From: Palsa-506 sp963786975
Lineage (GTDB): Bacteria > Actinomycetota > Actinomycetes > Streptosporangiales > Streptosporangiaceae
Reading direction: 5' to 3'
DNA: 64,000 nucleotides
Assembly: GCA_963786975.1 (NCBI GenBank)
Contig: CAWBBE010000011.1
Coordinates: forward strand, 124,001 to 188,000
The first letter of the stretch is position 1; every line of letters begins with the position of its first letter. The position numbers were made by a program, and so were the translations under genes. Positions 8,765 to 17,280 of this stretch are shown here, piece by piece. The notes beneath the pieces are model-generated. The model was not told where the DNA came from, did no database searches, and saw nothing but the letters and a program-made list of their open reading frames with translations.

Positions 8765-9755
8765 CCAAAGTGGACCGATGTCTCCAGAGGCGCTCAAACT
8801 CCCGGGAGAACCAGCTCGCGAGAACTTCGCCATCTGCCTCACTATTGCGTCCTACGATGACCGCGTTGTCATGGCCCCAGACTTCGACACTGGCGGGATC
8901 GAATGCATCTATGCGCTTGTTGTCTCGGTGCGTGTACCAGCCCAGCACGACTAGCTCTCCAACGTGTCGGCCACGCAAAGCGGGCGGCACGCTGTAGAGT
9001 CGCAGTCTCAGTTTGTCGTAGTCATTGAAGTCGATGTGCAGAAGATCAGCAAGGGCTCGCCGCATCCTAGCTTCATGCCATCCCGATACTCTCTCCGGGT
9101 TGGCGGTGAGCAAGTAGATACTGGCGTCAACGTCACGCAGAGCGCGTAAGATCGGGCCCGTTGTGGCCGTGCTGAACTCCAGCATCGCTGCCCTTCGCGG
9201 CCGCTCAATGCGGATATATTCAATTACCTGACGCTCAACATCATTCTGGGTTGCGAAAGCCCACAGCCCGGGGTCCCGGTCGAATATGGACGGCGCAGGA
9301 CTTCCTTGTGCCGCACTCAGGATCTGCTCTGCGACACCCTGGAGAAGCCCGTCCTGGCGATCGTGCCGGAAGTAATCCCAGCTTATGCTCAGAGCGGTGG
9401 CGGCTTCCTCCTGCCGCACGCGCCATGTCCTGGCGCGAGTCCGGCTGGTGAGACCGAACAGCGCTCGCAGCGCTTGCGCCTCCCGTGCACCCTCGGATGG
9501 CGCCGGCACGGCTTGGGACGACGCCAGCGGAGAAGCCAGCCGGCCGATGAGATCAACAGCGTCCACGATCGCCTGGATCAGGTACTCGTACTGCGCCTTG
9601 GAGTCGCCGCCGGCCACCTGAACTGGCGCAATGCCACGCAGGAGGGGTGAGCGCTCGAGTAGGCGCAGCCTGAGCCGTGCAGTATTGTCACGCAAGCCCG
9701 CTTTGGCGAACTCTCGCAGCTCCCTGGCGATCTCGCTGACTAGATCCGCATCCAC
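8721..9755 (-). CDS. Unrecognised protein with HTH-like and PLD-like segments
   Basis: 344 residues with natural composition, so very probably a real gene. Residues ~95-150 (ALFGLTSRTRARTWRVRQEEAATALSISWDYFR, split here) resemble the small helical domain seen at the N or C terminus of many actinobacterial signalling and conflict proteins. Residues ~190-330 (MLEFSTATTGPILRALRDVDASIYLL, then ELVVLGWYTHRD and a closing VIVGRN...WFSREFERLW) look like a degenerate phospholipase D-type fold without evident HKD motifs. Its stop lies inside the SMI1-like gene, so the two form a unit. The gene is less GC-rich in places than its neighbours, which could mean transfer. Confidence 0.55.
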   Translation of the reverse strand: MDADLVSEIARELREFAKAGLRDNTARLRLRLLERSPLLRGIAPVQVAGGDSKAQYEYLIQAIVDAVDLIGRLASPLASSQAVPAPSEGAREAQALRALFGLTSRTRARTWRVRQEEAATALSISWDYFRHDRQDGLLQGVAEQILSAAQGSPAPSIFDRDPGLWAFATQNDVERQVIEYIRIERPRRAAMLEFSTATTGPILRALRDVDASIYLLTANPERVSGWHEARMRRALADLLHIDFNDYDKLRLRLYSVPPALRGRHVGELVVLGWYTHRDNKRIDAFDPASVEVWGHDNAVIVGRNSEADGEVLASWFSREFERLWRHRSTLDESTSAGIIGVPDQ

Positions 9756-9941
9756 GCGTGCCTCCTGCTCCTCGTGCCACCGTATGCAGCTCTAGCTTGT
9801 TGATCAAGAGCGTAGCGCCTCCAAACCACCTCCAAACTGGTGCCATGCTGCCACCAGCTCCTGACCATGACTCGGCCTCTATGTTTCCCGCCGAAGAGAG
9901 ACGATAAGGAACAGAAGATACGAGCGGGGAAGGTGACAGCG

Positions 9942-10094
9942 ATGCATGCGACCAATGCAGCACTGATCTGGATATTCGTCTGCGCAGTCGCGCTGTGCTG
10001 TTTCTGGCGCGTAGTTCTGGTCGTTTTCCTGTGCGCCCTGGTCGGCACGATGTTGCTCGGACTAGGAACGGCACTCAGCTACCTTGGACACTAA
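9942..10094 (+). CDS. Small membrane protein (50 residues)
   Basis: From the ATG at 9942 (preceded by GGGGAAGGTGA), the product is 50 residues and almost entirely hydrophobic: two predicted membrane segments, IWIFVCAVALCCFW and VVLVVFLCALVGTMLLGLGTAL, joined by a short basic turn. No family is recognised. It is isolated, facing away from the 8.7-9.7 kb gene pair, and a palindromic hairpin follows at 10148. Confidence 0.4.
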   Translation: MHATNAALIWIFVCAVALCCFWRVVLVVFLCALVGTMLLGLGTALSYLGH

Positions 10095-10147
10095 AATGCC
10101 TCGGCTCTGTTTGCCGATATCGGAGCACTCAGAGTTTTATTAACGGC

Positions 10148-10170
10148 TGCCCCGGCGAGTCGCCGGGGCA
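10148..10170. terminator. Perfect palindrome, hairpin candidate
   Basis: Arms of 11 bases (TGCCCCGGCGA and its exact complement) are separated by a single G. It lies 54 bp after the small membrane protein gene and could terminate its transcript. Alternatively it could bind a dimeric regulator upstream of the DinB gene. Confidence 0.4.
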
Positions 10171-10288
10171 TGCGGCGGTCCTGGTCCAGGTGGTCATGGT
10201 TTCGTGGCTGGCGGGCCGGCCGGATGGGGCTTTCCTGCCGCCTTGTAACATCGCCTGGGCCACCACGACAAGTATCCGGAGGATGGAC

Positions 10289-10807
10289 ATGACCGGCAAT
10301 CGGATTGCGGACACGGGGGACCAGGCTCTGCTGGCCTTCCTCGCCGCCCAGCGCGACGCGGTGCTGTCCATCGTGGCCGGACTGGACGAGGAGGCGTGGC
10401 ACCGGCCGGTCGTGCCGTCGGGCTGGACGCCGGCCGGGCTCGTCGAGCACCTGGGCGGTGCCGAGTGGCACTGGTTCCAGGGGGTCGTGACCGGCGCAGT
10501 TCCCGAGCCGCCGCCGGGGGATGAGGATCTGCCTGCCTATGACCCGGAGGCAGCGTTCGTCTCGGCCGAGCCCGCAGCGGAGGTCATCCGCTTTTACCGT
10601 GACCAGTGCGCGCGCTCGGATGCGGTACTGGCGGCGACACCGCTGTCGGCAGCACCGCTCGGCAGGCACGGCGTGCCGGGGGAGGACGAACCGCCGGACG
10701 TGCGCTGGGTCGTGCTGCACATGATCGAGGAGACCGCGCGACATGCCGGTCACCTGGACATCGCCAGGGAACTGATCGACGGCCGGACCGGGCTCGGGCC
10801 GCGCTGA
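10289..10807 (+). CDS. DinB/DUF664-type thiol-dependent transferase or isomerase
   Basis: About 172 residues. It has the four-helix DinB pattern with metal-ligand histidines: VEHLGGAEWHWFQG (first His group) and MIEETARHAGHLDIARELI at the C terminus. In actinomycetes this superfamily (DUF664, maleylpyruvate isomerase-like) contains mycothiol-dependent S-transferases; the substrate is unknown. GGAGG sits six bases before the ATG at 10289; another ATG six bases earlier abuts the ribosome site and is less likely. A related gene is at 16478-17071. Confidence 0.8.
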   Translation: MTGNRIADTGDQALLAFLAAQRDAVLSIVAGLDEEAWHRPVVPSGWTPAGLVEHLGGAEWHWFQGVVTGAVPEPPPGDEDLPAYDPEAAFVSAEPAAEVIRFYRDQCARSDAVLAATPLSAAPLGRHGVPGEDEPPDVRWVVLHMIEETARHAGHLDIARELIDGRTGLGPR

Positions 10808-10931
10808 CCGGCCCGACGCGACCCCTGGGCTGCGAGCCCCGCGTCCCAACCGGGCCGGAACCGGAAGGCAGATCCGCGCGCCTGGAGGGCTTGCACCCGG
10901 GCTCAATCGGGTGATAGCTGGGTAGCCGGGC

Positions 10932-12155
10932 CTACGGAGGACGCTCGGTGAGACGACTGTTCCTGCCCGGATCGGCGGCCCGCGCGCGGGCCGCCTGGCG
11001 GACCAGGTGGTCGCGCTCGGCGACGTCCGTGGCCCGGCGGGCGGCCGCGGCGTACGCCGCGGCCGCGGCCGGGAGGTCGCCGGCCAGCTCGTGCAGGTAG
11101 CCGCGGACGGCGTGCCAGCGGTGCCGCTCGCCGATCACGTCGCGCAGCCGGTCGGTCTCGCGCAGCCCGGCGGCGGCGCCGAGGACGTGGCCGACCGCGA
11201 CCGCGCGGCCGAGCACCGCGGCGGGGTCCTGGCGCACCGGGTCTCTGCTGAGGGCGACGAGGTCGTCGTACCAGGCGAGGATCTGCGGCCAGTCGGTCTC
11301 CTCGGCGCTTGCCGCGTCGTCGTGCAGGGCGGCGATGGCGGCCTCGACCTGGTAGCGGCCGGGGCGCGCAGCGGCCAGCGCCGACTGCAGGACGCGCACG
11401 CCCTCGGCGATCTCGCGGGTGTCCCACCGGCCGCGGTCCTGCCGGTCGAGCGTGACGATGCGGCCCTCTGAGTCGAGTCGCGCCGGCAGGCGGGCGTGGC
11501 TGAGGAGCATCAGCGCGAGCAGCCCGCGCGCCTCCGGTTCCTCGGTGGCGAGGGTGAGCTGGCGGGCGAGCCGGATCGCCTCGCCGGCCAGGTCCGCCCG
11601 GCCCGCGTGGCCGGCCGTGTAGACGAGGTAGAGCACGCGCAGCACGACGGCGAGGTCGCCGGGCTGGTCCAGGCGGCGCCCCTGCAGGGCGCGCTTGGCC
11701 CGGCTGATCCGCTGCGCCATCGTCGCCTCCGGCACGTAGCAGGCGTCGGCGATCTCCCGGGTGGTGAGGCCGCCGACGGCGCGCAGGGTCAGCGCCACCT
11801 GGGAGGCGGGCGCGAGATCGGGGTGGCAGCAGCAGAAGAGCAGGAAGAGGGTGTCGTCACCCTCCTCGGTGGCGGCAGGCCGCGGCTCGGCGTACGTCGC
11901 CACCTCGCGGCGGTGACGGGCGGCCTCGCTGCGGCGGGCGTCGACGAGCCGCCGGGTCGCGACCGTCGCCAGCCACCCGCGCGGGTCGCGCGGCGGGTGC
12001 TCGGGCCATGCCCGCAGCGCCTCCAGCAGCGCCTCCTGCAGCGCGTCCTCCGCGGCAGCGAAGTCCTCGCCCCGCCGGACCAGGCCCGCGAGCACCCGAG
12101 GGACGAGGGCGCGCAGCGCGCCCTCGTCCAGCCGTCGCATCGGCTCGTCGATCAT
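10932..12155 (-). CDS. ECF-type RNA polymerase sigma factor, ECF42-like
   Basis: 407 residues. Sigma region 2 (AAAEDALQEALLEALRAWPEHPPRDPRGWLATVATRR, split here) is followed by region 4 (LAPASQVALTLRAVGGLTTREIADACYVPEATMAQRI), then a ~220-residue C-terminal helical/TPR-like extension ending in AGDLPAAAAAYAAAARRATDVAERDHL. That extension and the adjacent DGPF gene are the hallmarks of group ECF42. The extension is needed for activity in studied members, which lack an anti-sigma factor. The start at 12155 is 5 bp after the stop of the DGPF gene, so the two are co-transcribed. A longer upstream frame would read antisense through the DGPF gene and is rejected. Confidence 0.9.
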   Translation of the reverse strand: MIDEPMRRLDEGALRALVPRVLAGLVRRGEDFAAAEDALQEALLEALRAWPEHPPRDPRGWLATVATRRLVDARRSEAARHRREVATYAEPRPAATEEGDDTLFLLFCCCHPDLAPASQVALTLRAVGGLTTREIADACYVPEATMAQRISRAKRALQGRRLDQPGDLAVVLRVLYLVYTAGHAGRADLAGEAIRLARQLTLATEEPEARGLLALMLLSHARLPARLDSEGRIVTLDRQDRGRWDTREIAEGVRVLQSALAAARPGRYQVEAAIAALHDDAASAEETDWPQILAWYDDLVALSRDPVRQDPAAVLGRAVAVGHVLGAAAGLRETDRLRDVIGERHRWHAVRGYLHELAGDLPAAAAAYAAAARRATDVAERDHLVRQAARARAADPGRNSRLTERPP

Positions 12156-12160
12156 GTCGG

Positions 12161-12571
12161 TCAGCCGTCCGAGGGCGCCCCGGACATGACCTCCCGGACG
12201 TCGATCCACTCGTACAGCGGCTCCCCGCCCGGGCCGGGCTCGGAGGAGACGTAGGCCGCGAGCTCGACCGCGCGCTCGTGCGACTCGACGTCGATCATGT
12301 ACCAGCCCGCCACGAGATCGCTGGTCTCGGGCAGCGGGCCGTCGGTGGTGACCGGCGCGGCGTCCGGGCCGCCGTAGCGCACCCAGGTACGCGCCGGCGT
12401 GAGCGCCTGCGCGTCGACGTACTCGCCGTTCTCCCCGAGCAGCTCGCTGACGTGCTTGAGGAAGGCCATGTGCGCCTCCACGTCCGCGGGGGCCCACTGG
12501 TCCATCGGGGGCACGGGACGGTGCGGCTCCGGGCCGCCGCGGTAGTGCTTGAGGAGCAGGTACTTCGGCAT
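12161..12571 (-). CDS. DGPF/YCII-domain protein, ECF42 partner
   Basis: 136 residues beginning MPKYLLLKHYRGG and ending in the ferredoxin-like YCII fold (ESHERAVELAAYVSSEPGPGG...WIDVREVM). These small proteins are regularly encoded beside ECF42 sigma factors and are their usual targets; their biochemical role is not known. GGAGACC precedes the ATG at 12571. A TGTCGA element 72 bp upstream (12643-12648) matches the -35 sequence described for ECF42 promoters, so the pair may be autoregulated. Confidence 0.85.
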   Translation of the reverse strand: MPKYLLLKHYRGGPEPHRPVPPMDQWAPADVEAHMAFLKHVSELLGENGEYVDAQALTPARTWVRYGGPDAAPVTTDGPLPETSDLVAGWYMIDVESHERAVELAAYVSSEPGPGGEPLYEWIDVREVMSGAPSDG

Positions 12572-12642
12572 GGGGGTCTCCTGGTGTCGTGGGCCGCGCC
12601 CGTCGTGGCCTTCACTTGGTGAGCGGAGCCGGTCAGAGTTTC

Positions 12643-12648
12643 TCGACA
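12643..12648 (-). promoter_or_regulatory. Candidate ECF42 -35 element (TGTCGA)
   Basis: TGTCGA on the minus strand lies 72 bp before the DGPF start, followed after ~17 bases by CGCTC, which could serve as the -10. ECF42 factors are reported to prefer TGTCGA at -35. The -10 match is weak. Confidence 0.4.
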
Positions 12649-12722
12649 TGAAATCACTCATCTGGCTCCGGGACCGCCGGGCAGGGGATCCGTGGCTATC
12701 GGCTAGGGGCTAGCGTGGCCGG

Positions 12723-15213
12723 CTAGTGCCCGGGTTGCCGGTCGCTGGGCCGGCGGGCCTGCCTGCCCGAGGCGGGCAGGGCCCGGCGCAGCTCTCGCGT
12801 GAGCCGACGCCGAGCTTGGCGTACACCTTGCCGAGATGCCATTCGACGGTCCGGGTGCTGAGGAACAGCTGGGCCCCGATCTCCACGTTGGTGCGGCCGT
12901 CGACGGCGAGCCTGGCGATATGCGCCTCCTGGGCGGTGAGCTCGCTGACCGTCTCGACCATCCGCTTGCGGACCGTGTCGCCGGTGGCTAGCAGCTCACG
13001 CCGGGCCCGCTCGGCGAACGCCTCGATGCCCATCGTGGTGAACAGGCCATGGGCGGTCCGCAGCTCGGCGCGGGCGTCCCGGCGCCGGTTCTCGCGGCGC
13101 AGCCATTCGCCGTACAGGAGGTGGGCGCGGGCCACGGCCGGGCGCATGCGGGTACGGCCGAGCCGCTCGATCGCCTCGCGATAGCAGTTCTCGGCGGTCT
13201 CACCCTCACTCAGCAGGGCACGCGAGCGCGCCTCGGTGCCGAGCGCCCAGTCGGTGCCGCTGGCGCGGGTCGTCTCGGAGAGCCGCCGCAGAGCGTCGGA
13301 TGCGCGCGCGGGCCGGCTGCTGCGGACAGCCGCCTCGACCAGCTCCGTGAGCGACCAGCCAAGGACGCCGATGTCGTCGTACTCGCACACCAGCTCGGCG
13401 GCGGCGAGGGCCTTGTCGTAGCGGCCGAGGCCGTTGTACAGCAAGGCGGCGGAGTACTGGCTGGTCACTCCCCGCCCCTCACCACGGCTCGTCACGCCGT
13501 CCATGGTGGCCCGGATGAGCTCGGTGGCCTCGGCCTCACGGCCCCGGAACGCGGCGACGCCCAGGGCACCGTAGGGCCCGAGCTGGCTCCCGGTCGCGTC
13601 GGCGACGGCCTGCGCCTCCGCGATGAGCGCCGCGCCCTCCGCGAGCTCGCCCGCGTGCGCGTGCAGGAGGATGCGGGACCGGACCGCGAGCGGGAGCTCA
13701 CTGAATGCCCCCGCGTCACGCGCGAGCTTGACGTGACGGCTGGCCAGGATGTGCCATGTCTCGTCGTCCCACACCGCCATGGCCGCCCGTCCGGCGAGCC
13801 ACAGCCAGCTCAGCCCATCCTCCGCCGAGATGTCCTGGCTGCGGAAGGCGAGCAGCGCCCGTCTCAGGGCGGGCGTCCCGGCCGCATAGCCCTCCGTGAC
13901 CAGCAGCGCCAGGCCATCCAGGAGCAGATCGGGGGCGCGCGCCGGGGCCAGTGGCGCCGGCGCCATACGTGCGGCTCTGGCCACGTCCCCGACCGCCGGA
14001 GACAGGCGGCCGGCGAACAGCGCGGCGGTGAACGCCTCCAGGTAGGTCTCGCGGGCCAGCCCGACGTCCAGCGCCACGAGCTGGTTGGCCGCGCTGAGCA
14101 TGAGCGGGGGCGCGTCACGGCCATGACTCGAGGCGAACGCGATCTGCGCGCGCAGCAGGTTGCCGCGGGCACCCTGCAGTTCATCCAGCGGCCCGGCCTG
14201 TGCCACGGCCAGCAGGCCGAGCGCGGCGTCAAGTGCGCCAGCCCGGTGCTTGGCTTGCGCTGCGGCCAGCGCCCGGTGTGCGCGGCGCGCCGGGTCGAGC
14301 GTCAGCCCGGCGGACCGCTCCAGGAACGCGGCCGCCGCCACCAGACCACCGCGGCGCTGCGCCCGGCCCGCGGACTGCTCAAGCTCGGCAGCAACTTCCT
14401 CATCTGGGCCCGGCGCGGCCTGCGCACGATGCCAGGCCCGCCGATCAGGATCGGCAGCCGGGTCGGTGACCTCGGCCAGCGCGCCGTGCAGCTGCTGCCT
14501 CGCCTGGACCGATGCCGACCGGTAGGCCGCCGAGCGCACCAGCGGATGCCGGAACCGCACCCGCGCGCCGAACTCTGCCAGCCCCGCCTCCACCGCCGGG
14601 CCCGCGGCCCCGGCGCCGATCGCGAGCCGCCCGGCGGCCCGCCACACCAGCACCGGATCGCCGGACGGATCGGCCGCTGCCAGCTGCAGCAGCCGCCTGG
14701 TCTGCGCTGGCAGCAGCTCCAGCTGCCGCCCGAAGCTCCCCTCGATCCGCCCGTCCAGCGGTACCGCGCTGCTGAACCCGAAGCCGCCCGTCAGCTGCGC
14801 CGGCGTCAGCCCTCGCGGCAACTCCAGCAACGCCAGCGGGTTCCCGTGCGTGTCGGCGATGATCCGGTCCCGGACCCGCGCGTCCAGCGGCCCGGTTAGC
14901 ACCGACTCCAGCAGCTCCCGCGCATCGCCCTCGGCCAGGCCCTGCACCACGAGCTCCGGCAGCCCGGCCACGTCCTTGCTCGGAACCCGCGCCGCGAACA
15001 CCAGGCCCACCGGGTCGGCCGCCAGCCGCCGGGCCGCGAACCCCAGCGCCTGCGCCGAGGCGCGGTCTTGCCCACGCCGGGCTCACCGCGCACCACCAGT
15101 GCCTGGCCCGTACCGGCCCGCACGCCGGCCACGAACCGGTCAAGTACGCTACGTTCGCTCAGTCGGCCCGTTAACCCGGCTGCGGGGCGCCCGAGACCAG
15201 AATGTGCCGTCAT
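12723..15213 (-). pseudogene. LuxR/LAL ATP-binding regulator, internally deleted and frameshifted
   Basis: The N terminus (LTGRLSERSVLDRFVAGVRAGTGQ) runs into a Walker A motif, GEPGVGKT. The next in-phase family sequence is ASAQALGFAARRLAADP, in a different frame. In intact LAL proteins ~80-100 residues, including Walker B, lie between these points, so ~250-300 bp have been lost near 15070. The rest (~765 residues) is a standard helical region ending in a LuxR helix-turn-helix (LTAQEAHIARLAVDGRTNVEIGAQLFLSTRTVEWHL). A second frameshift near 12795-12803 replaces the expected RELRRALP ending, which is present in the next frame down to a TAG at 12723. With two lesions, a functional ATP-dependent regulator is unlikely. 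Confidence 0.7.
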
Positions 15214-15409
15214 CGGCCCGGCGCTACGCAGCAACTATGGCGGCGGCACCGCCTGCTGCGGCAAGGCGGCAGCAGAACGCCGCGCGGGGGTCGCCCGGCC
15301 AGGCATGAACGCTCACACGGCCTCCCAGCCAGACACCCCTGACGTCCGCCAGCCTACCCGGGGGGACCGCGCCTGCCGCATACTTGCGGCGGTGACCATG
15401 CCGCCGTTA

Positions 15410-15424
15410 GTCCACCAAGTTGAC
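15410..15424. promoter_or_regulatory. Operator-like palindrome 1 of cupin-marR operon
   Basis: GTCCACCAAGTTGAC. It matches 13 of 15 positions of the second site at 15456-15472 read on the other strand. Both lie upstream of the cupin start at 15486 and probably bind the MarR protein encoded in the operon. Confidence 0.5.
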
Positions 15425-15455
15425 TAGCGTGGGCCATCCGTGGCATCCTGCTGAT

Positions 15456-15472
15456 GTTCAACTTGGTTGACC
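15456..15472. promoter_or_regulatory. Operator-like palindrome 2 of cupin-marR operon
   Basis: GTTCAACTTGGTTGACC, an inverted repeat TCAAC-N3-GTTGA, 14 bp before the cupin ATG and overlapping the region of its ribosome site. Its position would let a bound dimer block initiation. Confidence 0.55.
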
Positions 15473-15485
15473 ATCGGGAGATGAC

Positions 15486-15860
15486 ATGCCTGTCCTGCGC
15501 GCTCCTGCCGCAGCTACCCACGAGCTGGGCGGCGCCCGGTTCACCACGCTCGCGGCGCCGTCCCGGGGATCCACTGACACCTCGGTCTGGAAGGTGGAGA
15601 TACGGCCCGGCACACCGGCCACCCCGCACTCACTGACCAGGCAGGAGGTGTTCGTGGTGCTGCGGGGCACCGCCTCGGTCCAGATCGCGGGCGAGGCCCG
15701 GCAGGCCCGGGCCGGTGATGCCATCGTGGTCCCGGCCGATGCTGAGTTCGAGCTGGCCAACGCGGGCAGCGATTCGCTTGAGCTGCTGTGCTGCATGCCC
15801 GTTGGCGGCCAGGCCCGCCTGGCCGACGGCTGCACCTTCGTCCCGCCGTGGGCTGAATGA
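15486..15860 (+). CDS. Cupin-domain protein
   Basis: 124 residues, a single small cupin barrel: PHSLTRQEVFVVLRGTASVQI (motif 1, with His and Glu), GDAIVVPADAEFELANAG, and a closing LELLCCMPVGGQARL. The usual second histidine of motif 1 and the His of motif 2 are not all present, so metal binding is uncertain. GGGAGATGAC precedes the ATG. It overlaps the marR gene by four bases (ATGA), so the pair is translationally coupled. It may be a sensor or detoxifying enzyme for the same ligand the MarR protein senses. Confidence 0.8.
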   Translation: MPVLRAPAAATHELGGARFTTLAAPSRGSTDTSVWKVEIRPGTPATPHSLTRQEVFVVLRGTASVQIAGEARQARAGDAIVVPADAEFELANAGSDSLELLCCMPVGGQARLADGCTFVPPWAE

Positions 15861-16330
15861 CGTCGGCCCCGGCCGCCGCCGAGGTTCCCCTGGCCAGGCT
15901 GTTCGCCATCGCCTACCGCCTGCTGATCGACCGTCTGCACGACCGGCTGCAGGCCCTGGGCTGGACCGATGTCCGGCCGGCGTTCGGGTTTGTGCTGCTG
16001 GCGGCCCGCGACCAGCCGGCCTCGGTGACCGGGCTGGCATCGTTGATGGGTACGACCAAGCAGGCGGCGTCCAAACTGGTAGACGCGATGGAGGCTAGCG
16101 GCTACATCGAGCGCGGAGCCGACCCGCTGGACGGCCGGCAGCGGCCGGTATCCCTCACCTCACGCGGCCAGGAACTACTGCGCAGCGTCGAGCAGATCTA
16201 CGCTGCGCTCGAGGCAGAGTGCGCCCAGGTAATCGGCGCATCGCACGTACAGCGCATGCGCCGTGACTTGCTGCGCCTGCTGACCGACGGCAACGACGGC
16301 AAGCTTCCCCCGGTGCGCCCCACCTGGTAA
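15857..16330 (+). CDS. MarR-family regulator
   Basis: 157 residues. The core GLASLMGTTKQAASKLVDAMEASGYIER (helix-turn-helix) followed by DPLDGRQRPVSLTSRGQELL (wing) is characteristic. The first ~45 residues supply the dimerisation helix (LFAIAYRLLIDRLHDRLQALG). It starts inside the end of the cupin gene, and two related palindromes upstream of the cupin gene are the obvious operators, implying autorepression relieved by a ligand. Confidence 0.85.
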   Translation: MTSAPAAAEVPLARLFAIAYRLLIDRLHDRLQALGWTDVRPAFGFVLLAARDQPASVTGLASLMGTTKQAASKLVDAMEASGYIERGADPLDGRQRPVSLTSRGQELLRSVEQIYAALEAECAQVIGASHVQRMRRDLLRLLTDGNDGKLPPVRPTW

Positions 16331-16431
16331 ATCGCGATCCGGATCCTTACTGGCCGCGGCGTCGAAGCGCCGGCTGTCCTGACGGCTGGCACGGCCATGG
16401 CGAGCCGCCCGGGCTCGGTGACAGTGCGCTT

Positions 16432-16452
16432 CCGCCCGGAGCGTCCGGGCGG
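16432..16452 (+). terminator. Hairpin after marR
   Basis: Nine-base arms CCGCCCGGA and TCCGGGCGG with a GCG loop. It is 101 bp after the marR stop and 25 bp before the next start, so it could end the cupin-marR transcript. Confidence 0.4.
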
Positions 16453-16477
16453 AGGTGACCGCGCCTAGGCTGTGCGA

Positions 16478-17071
16478 ATGACTGAATCGGCGGGCAACGA
16501 GAGCCTTTCCGCGGAAGCGCAGGCTGTGCTGGCAGTGCTGGAGCGCAACCGTCGCACGTTCGGGTGGAAGACGGGTGGCCTGGACCGCGGCGGGCTGGCG
16601 GCGACGGCGGCGGCGTCCTCGATGACGCTCGGCGGGCTGGTCAAGCACATGGCCTTGGTGGAGGCGGACTGGCTGGTGGTGAAGCTGGCCGGGCAAGCCT
16701 ACGGACCGCCGTGGGACGAGGTGGATTTCGACGCCGATACTGACTGGGAGTGGCGGACCGGGGCGCAGGATTCCCCGGCGGAGGTGTACGCGCTCTGGCA
16801 GTCGGCGGTGCAGCGGTCCCGGGATGTGGTGGCCACCGTGCTAGCGGAGAGGGGCATGAACGGCGCGGCGCGGTTCACCGGGCGGGACGGGCGTACCGCC
16901 AGCGTGCGGGAGATGCTGCTGGACATGATCGAGGAATACGCGCGGCACACCGGCCACGCCGACCTGCTGCGCGAGTCCGTGGACGGCCTGGTCGGCGAGG
17001 GCGCGCCAGCCGGGCCAGCCGCCAGCGACCAGCCGCCCGCCGGCGGCCAGCCGCCCGCCAGGGAAGGGTGA
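16478..17071 (+). CDS. DUF664/DinB-like protein
   Basis: 197 residues. It has the DinB-fold pattern: MTLGGLVKHMALVEADWLVVKLAG near the N terminus, with histidine of the first group, and LLDMIEEYARHTGHADLLRESVDG near the C terminus with the RHTGHAD histidine pair. It is probably a thiol-dependent (mycothiol) transferase or a related detoxification enzyme; the substrate is unknown. A GTG at 16472 is an alternative start. The last ~25 residues are Ala/Pro/Gly-rich. Its stop overlaps the ATG of a DUF899 fragment. Confidence 0.8.
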   Translation: MTESAGNESLSAEAQAVLAVLERNRRTFGWKTGGLDRGGLAATAAASSMTLGGLVKHMALVEADWLVVKLAGQAYGPPWDEVDFDADTDWEWRTGAQDSPAEVYALWQSAVQRSRDVVATVLAERGMNGAARFTGRDGRTASVREMLLDMIEEYARHTGHADLLRESVDGLVGEGAPAGPAASDQPPAGGQPPAREG

Positions 17072-17280
17072 TGGGTAACGACTGCGGCGCCGGCGCCGGC
17101 TTCATGCTCAGCGTGTTCCTGCGCGACGGCGAGGACGTCTACCGGACCTACAGCACCACCGCCCGGGGCGTGGACCGGCTCGTGTTCGCGAACAGCATCC
17201 TCGACCTCACCCCGTACGGCCGGCAGGAGGACTGGGAGGACTCCCCGCCCGGCTGGCCGCAGCACCCCAGCTACGGGTAG
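17071..17280 (+). pseudogene. DUF899 C-terminal fragment
   Basis: 69 residues. FMLSVFLRDGEDVYRTYSTTARGVDRL followed by LDLTPYGRQEDWEDSPPGWPQHPSYG matches the end of DUF899 (thioredoxin-like) proteins, which are normally ~220-260 residues. Only the final third is present, placed directly behind the DinB gene with a one-base stop/start overlap (TGATG). It may be a remnant joined by deletion, or it could be translated as a short protein. Confidence 0.6.
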
